DNA of 13,255 nucleotides, from contig JAUIJG010000116.1 of the NCBI GenBank assembly GCA_030431355.1, positions 1-13,255 of the forward strand. The letters are read 5' to 3'. A program made the position numbers and the translations under genes. The DNA is from a bacterium (GTDB taxonomy: Bacteria; Cyanobacteriota; Vampirovibrionia; Obscuribacterales; Obscuribacteraceae). Below, in pieces: positions 7,607-13,255 of this stretch. Position 1 is the stretch's first letter. Every line of letters begins with the position of its first letter. The notes beneath the pieces are model-generated. The model was given only the letters and a program-made list of their open reading frames with translations, was not told the DNA's origin and searched no databases.

Positions 7607-9397
7607 ATGAGACTGCCCCTTACCGCCCAGGTCCTTATCCTGGTTTTGCTGCCTCTGGTTTTGCAGCTGGGCTCTCTTGTCTGGCTGGCATCCCTGGAGA
7701 GTGAGGCGGAATCTGAACTTAGAAAGGCAAATCAGGCGAAGAAAATATCTGACGCTGTCAATCAGCTGTCTAATGATGTTTTCTATGCTCTGGCCATGCA
7801 CGGCAATGAAGAAGCGGACTTTCAGATGCCAGAATCCGGAGTTTTGCAAAATTTGAAATCAAAGCTGAAGGATCACTATGGGGAGCTGAAGAGACTTACC
7901 TCCTCAGACCCGGAACTTTACGCGGTGGTGGTCAGGGCGGAGACCGCCGGCTACCAGACTATGAATCTACTGATGCAGTTGGATAGATCTTTTCGCCGTT
8001 CCGAGATAGGAGAACATGACCAGAGAAAGAAGCTCTGGAAGCAATTGAGGAAGCCTTCCAAAAATCTGCTCAGCAAAGAGTTGATGTCCCTTGGCCGACA
8101 ACAGAAAAGATTTGCCGATTCCAGTCCCCATGTTCAAGCGGATTTGCGCCAGAAGATTCAGAATGCCATGGTCCTCGCCGGTGGTGTCAATCTTCTTCTC
8201 ACTTTATTTGCCGCCTTCTACCTGACCCAGGAGATAGGCAACAAGATAAGGCGCCTGAACGATAACACTTACCGGCTTGCAGCCGATAAGCCCTTACCTC
8301 CGCCATTGCCCGGTGGCGATGAACTATCTCGTCTGGATCAAGTTTTCCATGAGATGGCAGCGGATCTAAAGGCGGCGCGCCGCAAGGAGCGATCATTAAT
8401 TGATAATGCCAGGGATCTTATCTGTTCTATTAATTCTTCGGGCAAACTCAGTGCCGTCAATCCATATTGCGAAGAACTTCTCGGCTACAAACCTGACGAA
8501 TTGCTGCTCTCCAATTTTTCCGATATTGTCTGTCCTGCCAGTCTGGCAAGTTGTTTGAATTATCTTGATGCCATCAAAGATGGAGCGGATGAGACAGCTC
8601 TGGAGACACAACTTCTGGACAGGATGGGTAACAGGGTTGACGTCCTCATCTCTTCCCGGTATTCCCGGGATGATGACTCATTCTTTCTTGTGGTGCACGA
8701 CATAACAGAGCGTCAGGAAGCCGAGCGTCTCAGGCAAGAGGTGGTGGCAATGGTGACCCACGACCTGCGGACGCCGCTCAACACCCTGGGGAATATATTT
8801 GAATTTATTGCCGAAGGCAGCCTCGGAGAGCTGAGCGCTAAGGGGATGAAATTTGTCGATTCAGGAACCCGGAACGTAAAAAGGATGACTGCACTGGTCA
8901 ATGACCTGCTCGACATAGAAAAGTTCAGAGCCGGAAAAGTAGAGTTGGATATCTCCGATGTCAGCTTGAAGAGCTGCCTGGAGGCATGCCGTGACCTTCA
9001 TCTCGGTATCAGTGAAGAGGAAGGTGTCGAGGTAGATATCCAGGGAGAAGACATCGTTGTAAAAGCCGACAGGGAAAAACTGGAGCGTTTGTTCTCAAAC
9101 CTGCTTGCCAATGCTCTCAAGTTTACCCCCCGGGGGGGAATGGTGACCATGGCGTTAGAGTCCAGGGACCAGGAAGTGGTTGTCCTGGTGGAGGATGACG
9201 GACCTGGGCTGGAAGCTGATAGCCTTGAGCATATTTTCGATAGATTCTTTCAGGTACCGGGTAGCGCCAAAAAAGCCCTGGGTTCCGGTCTGGGGCTCTC
9301 CATCGCCAGAGCCGTGGCAGAAGCCCATGGATTCAGGCTATGGGCCGAGGTCCCCCGGGAGAGAGGGGGACGTTTCTTGCTTTCAATTTCCCCATAG
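7607..9397 (+). CDS. Membrane sensor histidine kinase with HAMP and PAS domains
   Basis: This 596-residue inner-membrane kinase is the likely partner of the divergent response regulator. TM1 is at about 8-29 and TM2 at about 187-208. Between them is a 155-residue, mostly helical, highly charged periplasmic sensor region with no Cys and no recognised ligand motif. A HAMP linker (about 209-260) leads to a PAS domain (about 264-368, LIDNARDLICSI to VVHDITERQ). The HisKA segment carries VAMVTHDLRTP with phospho-acceptor H385. The ATPase domain shows the N box NLLANALKF (N502), the G1 box EDDGPG (529-534), and the G2 box GSGLGL (559-564). All catalytic motifs are intact. The PAS adds a possible second, cytoplasmic input with no visible cofactor residue. 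The signal is unknown. Confidence 0.93.
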   Translation: MRLPLTAQVLILVLLPLVLQLGSLVWLASLESEAESELRKANQAKKISDAVNQLSNDVFYALAMHGNEEADFQMPESGVLQNLKSKLKDHYGELKRLTSSDPELYAVVVRAETAGYQTMNLLMQLDRSFRRSEIGEHDQRKKLWKQLRKPSKNLLSKELMSLGRQQKRFADSSPHVQADLRQKIQNAMVLAGGVNLLLTLFAAFYLTQEIGNKIRRLNDNTYRLAADKPLPPPLPGGDELSRLDQVFHEMAADLKAARRKERSLIDNARDLICSINSSGKLSAVNPYCEELLGYKPDELLLSNFSDIVCPASLASCLNYLDAIKDGADETALETQLLDRMGNRVDVLISSRYSRDDDSFFLVVHDITERQEAERLRQEVVAMVTHDLRTPLNTLGNIFEFIAEGSLGELSAKGMKFVDSGTRNVKRMTALVNDLLDIEKFRAGKVELDISDVSLKSCLEACRDLHLGISEEEGVEVDIQGEDIVVKADREKLERLFSNLLANALKFTPRGGMVTMALESRDQEVVVLVEDDGPGLEADSLEHIFDRFFQVPGSAKKALGSGLGLSIARAVAEAHGFRLWAEVPRERGGRFLLSISP

Positions 9398-9409
9398 AAT
9401 TTTTCCAGT

Positions 9410-9461
9410 CACAAATCGAACACAAATCAGTCACCAATCGATTACAGGTAAGTCCTAAATT
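9410..9461 (+). promoter_or_regulatory. Four-unit 11-base-period repeat array and -10 upstream of the charged-protein gene
   Basis: Units start at 9410 (CACAAATCGAA), 9421 (CACAAATCAGT), 9432 (CACCAATCGAT) and, weaker, 9443 (TACAGGTAAGT): a strict 11-base period, one helical turn. TAAATT (9456-9461) begins 13 bases after the last unit starts, the same offset as in the operators at 4858 and 5424. The array starts 12 bases after the kinase stop and faces the gene at 9555, with a predicted leader of about 90 bases. Confidence 0.6.
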
Positions 9462-9554
9462 GGTTTGTACGAAATCGGTTCGAGAACATTACGAATCCAG
9501 TTGAATAGATTTTGAAAAGAATTCGAAACTAGAAGTTACTTGAGAGGAAGAGTC

Positions 9555-10163
9555 ATGCCATATGAAGGAAAAGTTGAAGCCGAAAGCATCAAAGATGTAG
9601 CACCAACAAAAGAACATTTAGGGGCTGAAATATGGTCTTCGGACGATATGAAAGCACATAGCAGCGCCTGGAAAAATTCTGACAAGCATGAACCAGGCGG
9701 CACACTGGAATTGACCGATCCTTTTAAAGATATCAATGAAACCAAAGATACCAAAGATACAAGGCATCTCAATGAACGATCCGAGAACGATGGTCTGAAT
9801 GAAAAATTGGCCAAGACTCCGGAGAAAGTTGCAGACAAGTGTTATCTTGAGCCCGCTGAAAGAGACTCGGGCGAGGTTACTGAGCAAATACATAAGAAGC
9901 TCGCGAAACTAAAACATCTTGCTGAAAGAAGAGCCAGATCCAACGGAGAGTTTGATAAACCCGGCAAGATCGAGAAGCCCGGAACCGGAGAGAAGCCTGT
10001 CCAGCCTCTAAAACCGGAACGGTCGGCGAATGGAAAACCGGAGTCTGGTGAAAAGCCACCAACTGATACCAGACCGGAAAAGCCGCGCCCCCGTCAGGGA
10101 AAACCGATACTGCCTTCAGATAAACCTACTCCTTCTGAAATACATAGCCGCAAGAAGGGGTAG
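9555..10163 (+). CDS. Unrecognised highly charged, Lys/Pro-rich protein, probably disordered
   Basis: I do not recognise this 202-residue protein. It has no signal peptide or membrane segment and one Cys (in DKCYLEP, about residue 92). Residues 1-80 are acidic and polar; about 105-130 form a probable basic amphipathic helix (EQIHKKLAKLKHLAERRA). The C-terminal third is rich in Lys, Pro, Glu and Gly, with loosely repeated GEKP, KPE and GKP steps, ending HSRKKG. A 9-base tandem repeat encodes TKDTKDT. The ATG at 9555 is chosen because AGAGGAAG precedes it by four bases; an in-frame TTG at 9540 overlaps that site. It has its own putative operator and terminator, so it is a single-gene unit. The composition suggests an intrinsically disordered, perhaps desiccation- or stress-related, nucleic acid- or surface-binding protein, but that is speculation. 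Confidence 0.75.
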   Translation: MPYEGKVEAESIKDVAPTKEHLGAEIWSSDDMKAHSSAWKNSDKHEPGGTLELTDPFKDINETKDTKDTRHLNERSENDGLNEKLAKTPEKVADKCYLEPAERDSGEVTEQIHKKLAKLKHLAERRARSNGEFDKPGKIEKPGTGEKPVQPLKPERSANGKPESGEKPPTDTRPEKPRPRQGKPILPSDKPTPSEIHSRKKG

Positions 10164-10225
10164 GAAATCTGAAAATCTAACCAGATAGAAAGATTTTTTT
10201 CCAAGCAGAACAAACAATAGGGGGG

Positions 10226-10255
10226 AATTCTCCGGTACTTCGGTACCGGAGAATT
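10226..10255. terminator. Strong 13-base-pair hairpin with TTCG loop between convergent genes
   Basis: AATTCTCCGGTAC pairs perfectly with GTACCGGAGAATT around a C(TTCG)G tetraloop, an exceptionally stable RNA loop when read on the plus strand. It stands 62 bases after the charged-protein gene and 10 bases from the hemerythrin stop on the other strand. The following plus-strand sequence has only a short T run (TTTT at 10260-10263), so termination efficiency is uncertain; it could also protect 3' ends. Confidence 0.7.
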
Positions 10256-10265
10256 TCAGTTTTGA

Positions 10266-10754
10266 CTAGCTCTCAGCTCGGTGAACTTCCATTTCCTTGA
10301 TACCGGAAATCTCTTTCATCAGCTCTCTTTTTCTTTTGTCCATTTTGATACCAAGCTCTTCGAAGTCGATCTCCAATTTTTCGAATGCCTCAAAAGTATC
10401 TTCCTCTTCTTCATCTAGATGATGCTCAATCATTTCGGAGAGAACATGGAACTTTGTCTCGCAACGCTTGTCTTCCATGGTCATATTTTTTAGCTCTTCG
10501 ATCAATAAATTAGCGGCGTGGTGCTCTTCAATACCTTCTTTCACCATATCCGGCGCTTTGTCTTCTATGAGCGGGTAGATTAACTCTTCTTCCAGAGTGG
10601 CATGAATAACCAATCTTTCCAGGGTGTCTTCGAAAATCTTTCGCTTCTTTTGACCGGATGTATTCTCGAAATTTTTGAAATTCTCTCTAAACAGCTCATG
10701 ATCTTCCAATAGAATTCTCAGAGCATGGGTGCATGGTTTTTCACTTGTAATCAA
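10266..10754 (-). CDS. Hemerythrin-like HHE-domain protein
   Basis: This 162-residue cytoplasmic four-helix protein probably holds a di-iron centre. Candidate ligands follow the hemerythrin order: H19 (EDHELF), H51 and E55 (HATLEEE), H78 or H79 (EEHHAAN), and H111/H112 with E115/E116 (IEHHLDEEEED). Relatives bind oxygen or nitric oxide, or help protect or repair iron-sulfur proteins. A C-terminal coil about 45 residues long (after about 120) is rich in Glu, Lys and Arg. The start is a TTG at 10754 with AAGGAG eight bases upstream; no nearer ATG gives the first ligand helix. It lies 74 bases downstream of the GlsB-like gene on the same strand with a hairpin between, so the two are probably partly co-transcribed. 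Confidence 0.87.
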   Translation of the reverse strand: MITSEKPCTHALRILLEDHELFRENFKNFENTSGQKKRKIFEDTLERLVIHATLEEELIYPLIEDKAPDMVKEGIEEHHAANLLIEELKNMTMEDKRCETKFHVLSEMIEHHLDEEEEDTFEAFEKLEIDFEELGIKMDKRKRELMKEISGIKEMEVHRAES

Positions 10755-10783
10755 AATAATTTCTCCTTTTAAATTTCAGCAAG

Positions 10784-10807
10784 AAAGGCTGCCGAATGAC
10801 AGCCTTT
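10784..10807 (-). terminator. Intergenic hairpin between GlsB-like and hemerythrin genes
   Basis: On the minus strand AAAGGCTG and CAGCCTTT form an 8-base-pair stem with an 8-base loop, followed by TCTTGC. The U tract is short, so it looks like an attenuator or partial terminator, or an mRNA-stabilising hairpin ahead of the hemerythrin ribosome binding site, rather than a full stop. Confidence 0.4.
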
Positions 10808-10828
10808 TGAATTTGATTCGTCTTTTTT

Positions 10829-11083
10829 CTATGCAGTTCTTCTGGCAAACAGCGAGACTATGAATACAAGCACCGCTGACCCCAAGATTGCTGGAAGAAT
10901 AGAGATACCGAAGAGACTCGGTCCCACTTGACCGATCATGCTTCCGCCTACCCAGGCGCCAAGGATACCGAATACCACGGAAGTTAAGAAACCTCCCGGT
11001 ACTCTACCTGGTACCAGATATGCCGCTATTCCGGCACAGACTGAAGCCATAATACAGTACATAATAAACATTAAAATAGCCAT
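10829..11083 (-). CDS. GlsB/YeaQ/YmgE-family small stress membrane protein
   Basis: This 84-residue, Gly-rich inner-membrane protein has three hydrophobic stretches (about 3-24, 30-52 and 58-80) and ends FARRTA. The pattern of G-A-W-V-G-G-S in the second segment and the overall length match the YeaQ/YmgE (transglycosylase-associated, GlsB) family, whose members are stress-induced; a firm biochemical role is not established. AGGAGG seven bases before the ATG fixes the start. It precedes the hemerythrin gene and follows the HExxH protease gene on the same strand after 84 bases. Confidence 0.85.
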   Translation of the reverse strand: MAILMFIMYCIMASVCAGIAAYLVPGRVPGGFLTSVVFGILGAWVGGSMIGQVGPSLFGISILPAILGSAVLVFIVSLFARRTA

Positions 11084-11112
11084 TGATAAACCTCCTGATT
11101 CGCGGTCCGGGA

Positions 11113-11118
11113 TTTATA
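11113..11118 (-). promoter_or_regulatory. Candidate -10 box for the GlsB-like/hemerythrin unit
   Basis: TATAAA on the minus strand lies 29 bases before the GlsB-like ATG. No recognisable -35 hexamer or 11-base repeat is at the expected distance, so this is a weak call; transcription from the protease gene upstream is an alternative. Confidence 0.3.
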
Positions 11119-11167
11119 AGGCAGCAACTTTGCCGAACCGTCTTCCTGGAGTGTTAATAGCGTATTT

Positions 11168-11914
11168 TCAATTTTTGATGCCGTCGGATTTAAAAAGCCA
11201 GACAGAAAAGTCTTTTTGCCCTGCTTTCTCCACAAGCTCCTTCAAGTCATGGCGCTTTAGAAAGTGTTTTAAGACTTTATTGTAATTTATGTAAGAACCG
11301 CGCTCTTTCTCTTCTAGAATTTTCTGGATCTCTTCTTTGCTCAAGTTAGGCTTGTTATCGGGAAACTGCTGACTGGCATAGGTGGCGAAACCTTCAAAGA
11401 ACCAGATTGGTCCCATTCTGTCCTCTTCTCCGTTCAGTATGCGCACATGGAGTCTATGACCAAGTTCGTGGGCTAACAGTTTCTCGAAAGCATTCTTACC
11501 CTTGCCTTGTGGGTAGACTTCTTCATATACGCCGGGGCTGACGGAAAAGCAAATTCGTTTTTCTATCCCGGCAACGAAAGTTCTGGGTATTTTCTTCCCT
11601 TCCAACTCAGGGCAGAGCTCCCTCAGGCGTTTGTCGAAACCGTCTTTAGTATCATAAACTTCTACCTTGTCCACAAAAGATTGTTCGGTATTTTTCTGCC
11701 AGCCGTGGTGCGAGGCGAATGTTTCTATTCGTTTTCTGGCTTTTATATAAGTCTTCAGGAGTTCATTGGAGCGACTTTTCAAAGATTCAGAAACATGAAT
11801 TTCCGGTGCCTTACTTTCGGCAACTACCCGGGCTTCCATTTCGGCAGTTGGAGATGCCGAAATAAATAAAGAGATGAGGAGGTAAGTAATTGGATTTTTC
11901 GAACAGCTTTTCAT
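11168..11914 (-). CDS. Secreted HExxH zinc metalloprotease (gluzincin-like)
   Basis: This 248-residue protein has an N-terminal hydrophobic segment (about 8-23) after MKSCSKN, reading as a signal peptide or anchor; the Cys at position 4 is too early for a lipobox. The active site is LLAHELGHRLH, with zinc ligands H149 and H153 and catalytic E150. WFFEGFATY places E174 twenty-one residues after H153, the layout of a gluzincin third ligand. The C-terminal part (about 190-248) is helical and Lys/Glu-rich. It likely cuts peptides or proteins in the periplasm or outside the cell. No clear ribosome binding site precedes the ATG; a 36-codon frame ending 24 bases upstream could provide translational coupling. 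It does not match a named protease family that I can recognise beyond the motif. Confidence 0.8.
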   Translation of the reverse strand: MKSCSKNPITYLLISLFISASPTAEMEARVVAESKAPEIHVSESLKSRSNELLKTYIKARKRIETFASHHGWQKNTEQSFVDKVEVYDTKDGFDKRLRELCPELEGKKIPRTFVAGIEKRICFSVSPGVYEEVYPQGKGKNAFEKLLAHELGHRLHVRILNGEEDRMGPIWFFEGFATYASQQFPDNKPNLSKEEIQKILEEKERGSYINYNKVLKHFLKRHDLKELVEKAGQKDFSVWLFKSDGIKN

Positions 11915-11938
11915 GTCGGTTGGTAGATCTTTTTGCTT

Positions 11939-12049
11939 CTATGCCCGGGCTTCTTTTCGCGCTCGTTTTCTTCTCTCTATATTTGAGGCAAAAATGTCAG
12001 TGACAGAATAGCTGATTAGACTGGTCAGGACCAAATAAAATAGGAACAT
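11939..12049 (-). CDS. Possible 36-residue single-span membrane mini-protein
   Basis: The frame runs from the ATG at 12049 to TAG. It encodes a hydrophobic first half (MFLFYLVLTSLISYSV) followed by a strongly basic tail (ERRKRARKEARA), a typical inside-positive small membrane protein. It ends 24 bases before the protease start on the same strand. A GGAAGG stands 13 bases before the ATG, rather far for a ribosome binding site. The composition is better than a random frame would give, but length alone makes it uncertain. Confidence 0.4.
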   Translation of the reverse strand: MFLFYLVLTSLISYSVTDIFASNIERRKRARKEARA

Positions 12050-12355
12050 GGTATGAACTGAACCTTCCGTGAAACAGCAGTTTGCAAAACACTCTTTGAT
12101 TATGGTGGTGTTCCGGTTAAGAACAGTCTATGGAGTCCGGATTTTTCTATCCTTTCTATCTAGAGAATTTTGATTTGAAGCTCTCTTGACTTGTGTCCCT
12201 TGGCTTGGTCTGTTTTATGGGGGTTGCCAACAGCTGGTGCGGCAAAATTTGCTATGCCGCTCTAGATAACCGGATAGAAATTTGCCCTCTTGTAGATGGT
12301 CTGAAATCGAAGGTGATCGCCTTTAATGCAGTTACAGTCTGGGTTTTGAAGTCTT

Positions 12356-12361
12356 TATAAT
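12356..12361 (+). promoter_or_regulatory. Candidate -10 box (TATAAT) of the metacaspase gene
   Basis: A perfect TATAAT with TTACAG 18 bases upstream as a poor -35. If used, the transcript would carry a leader of about 195 bases before the ATG at 12562, unusually long for this window. Confidence 0.35.
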
Positions 12362-12497
12362 TTGTACATATTTCCTGTTTGCAACTGTCGCATGGGTTCT
12401 CTGGATTGTGATATCGGATTTATCTTGCCCCTTAGCAGGCTTCCCCTTGTTAACCGGCCGTCGAGTTCTATGAGTTAGAGTTCATAGTCAACGGGGT

Positions 12498-12518
12498 CAC
12501 AAATAGCAAATCCCAAAT
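12498..12518 (+). repeat. Three tandem heptamers (NNCAAAT)
   Basis: CACAAAT, AGCAAAT and CCCAAAT follow one another without gaps, ending 43 bases before the metacaspase ATG. The shared part is CAAAT every seven bases. It could be a regulator site in the leader or a chance run. Confidence 0.4.
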
Positions 12519-12561
12519 AAGTCGATTCTGCCCGGTTTTATGCCGGGGAGGAGGAGTTTTT

Positions 12562-13255
12562 ATGCCTCAAAAAAAAGGACCGCAATCCCAGGACTCTAAT
12601 TCTAAGAAGAACGAGTCTTCCAACCAACATAATGAAGGAGCACCATTCTCTATGTCAAAACGTCGCGCACTGGTCGTCGGTATCGATGACTACCAGGGCA
12701 CCTGGAATGACCTATCAAGCTGTGTCAAGGATGCCGAATCTTTCAAGGACTTTCTCAACCATAATCTCGGGTTTACCGAAATCAAATTATTGAAGGATAA
12801 AGAAGCTACCCTCACCAATGTTGTCTCAGGATTGGATTGGTTGGTTGAAGAAGCCGGTCCCCAGGACAGATTGGTATTCTTCTATTCCGGGCATGGTGCC
12901 ACCAGACCCAATGGCAACGTCATGCAAGAGTACCGGAACCTTTATGACGACTTACTTGACGATGAAGAGCTGGTTAACAGAACCCGTGATCTTCCCCAGG
13001 GTGTTTTTACCTCGATCATCGATTGCTGTTTCTCGGGCGGAATTGAAAAACGCCGTTACGAAGCGGTCCTGCAAGGAGCACTTGAGGCAAACTCCGGATT
13101 CAAGAGCACCAATCGACCTGGCGGTCTCTCCATCGACCGGGCCAAAGTTAAAACCTTTGTCTCTGATCCCAAACAACTGAGAGCCCTGGAAGAAGCCGAG
13201 TTGAAAGCTACATTCTATAAGCCTTTTGGTCAGGTAGCTAAACTCACGCCTAGCG
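12562..13255 (+). CDS. Metacaspase / caspase-family (C14) peptidase, N-terminal 231 residues (runs off right edge)
   Basis: The frame stays open to the right edge. A Ser/Gln/Asn-rich N-terminal tail of about 30 residues precedes the p20-type fold: RRALVVGIDDY first strand, SSCVKDAESFKDFL helix, then the catalytic His in VFFYSGHGA (H111) and the catalytic Cys in IIDCCFSGG (C156, aligning with DSCHSG of metacaspases). Both catalytic residues are present, so the enzyme should be active, probably with Arg/Lys specificity if it behaves like other metacaspases. GGGGAGGAGGAG gives a strong ribosome binding site six bases before the ATG; an in-frame ATG at 12652, closer to the fold, is the alternative start. 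Codons 3-5 contain a run of eight A. Any C-terminal partner domain lies outside the window, so a role in cell death, defence or signalling cannot be assigned. Confidence 0.9.
   Translation, partial: MPQKKGPQSQDSNSKKNESSNQHNEGAPFSMSKRRALVVGIDDYQGTWNDLSSCVKDAESFKDFLNHNLGFTEIKLLKDKEATLTNVVSGLDWLVEEAGPQDRLVFFYSGHGATRPNGNVMQEYRNLYDDLLDDEELVNRTRDLPQGVFTSIIDCCFSGGIEKRRYEAVLQGALEANSGFKSTNRPGGLSIDRAKVKTFVSDPKQLRALEEAELKATFYKPFGQVAKLTPS

Larger units (their letters stand above)
12050..12561. other. 512-base intergenic region without a convincing gene
   Basis: It contains short structures: tandem TTTCTATC(C/T) at 12144-12161 with an inverted copy GGATAGAAA at 12272-12280; a GCGGCA/TGCCGC stem with a 10-base loop at 12239-12260; and an imperfect GGCAAA(A)TTT/AAATTTGCC inverted repeat at 12241-12286. 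A -10 candidate at 12356 and heptamers at 12498 point to a roughly 200-base metacaspase leader. CCCGG/CCGGG flanks seven bases just before the metacaspase ribosome binding site. I see no RNA gene that I can name. Confidence 0.5.

Noticed and set aside
7036..7704. A 222-residue plus-strand open frame across the response regulator and kinase start
   Set aside because: It is the mirror of the regulator coding sequence and overlaps the kinase start; no ribosome binding site or domain supports it.
12217..12360. A 47-codon plus-strand frame in the intergenic region before the metacaspase
   Set aside because: No ribosome binding site, no recognisable features, and its end overlaps the best -10 candidate.
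12498..12518. Heptamers before the metacaspase as another target of the 11-base operator regulator
   Set aside because: The period is seven, not eleven, and no -10-like hexamer stands 13 or 24 bases downstream; only CACAAAT is shared.
1..13255. CRISPR array, tRNA, rRNA, insertion sequence or prophage
   Set aside because: No spaced repeat array, cloverleaf, conserved rRNA stretch, transposase or integrase was seen on either strand.

Overview
This is a bacterial chromosomal window with mid-range base composition by eye, short intergenic gaps, purine-rich ribosome binding sites and some TTG starts. No rRNA, tRNA, CRISPR array, transposase or phage gene is visible. The gene set suggests a free-living, redox- and stress-aware bacterium with a periplasm: a membrane-anchored bacterial alpha-2-macroglobulin, a CoA-disulfide reductase/rhodanese fusion, a Usp-like protein, an ArsB/NhaD-type carrier, an OmpR-type two-component pair, a hemerythrin, a GlsB/YeaQ membrane protein, an HExxH protease and a metacaspase. 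I cannot place the phylum from sequence alone. A deep-branching environmental lineage (for example non-photosynthetic Cyanobacteria/Vampirovibrionia or a similar group) is only a guess.

Layout, left to right. Positions 1-4711 (minus strand) hold the N-terminal 979 residues of an alpha-2-macroglobulin, running off the left edge, preceded by the CoA-disulfide reductase/rhodanese gene. From 4912 to 6800 (plus strand) come the Usp-like gene and the carrier. An OmpR/PhoB-type response regulator (6808-7485, minus) meets the carrier tail-to-tail and is divergent from a PAS-containing sensor kinase (7607-9397, plus). At 9555-10163 is an unrecognised, highly charged, Lys/Pro-rich protein, ending at a strong UUCG-loop hairpin. 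Then a minus-strand run reads (right to left) a 36-residue membrane mini-protein, a secreted HExxH protease, a GlsB-like protein and a hemerythrin. After about 500 bases without a convincing gene, a metacaspase (12562 on, plus) runs off the right edge.

The most notable structure is regulatory. The Usp-like gene and the carrier share an identical 18-base element. In both, it forms CACA-type direct repeats with an 11-base period, and the last repeat begins exactly 13 bases before a -10-like hexamer. The charged-protein gene at 9555 has a related four-unit, 11-base-period array (CACAAATC-type) with the same 13-base offset to a -10-like TAAATT. A weaker version sits at the reductase promoter. Phased direct repeats abutting the -10 are how PhoB/OmpR-family regulators bind, and a regulator of that family is encoded in the middle of these promoters. 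The working model is a small locally encoded stress/redox regulon: kinase, regulator, then Usp-like protein, carrier, charged protein and perhaps the reductase. The operators are seen; their assignment to this regulator is inference.
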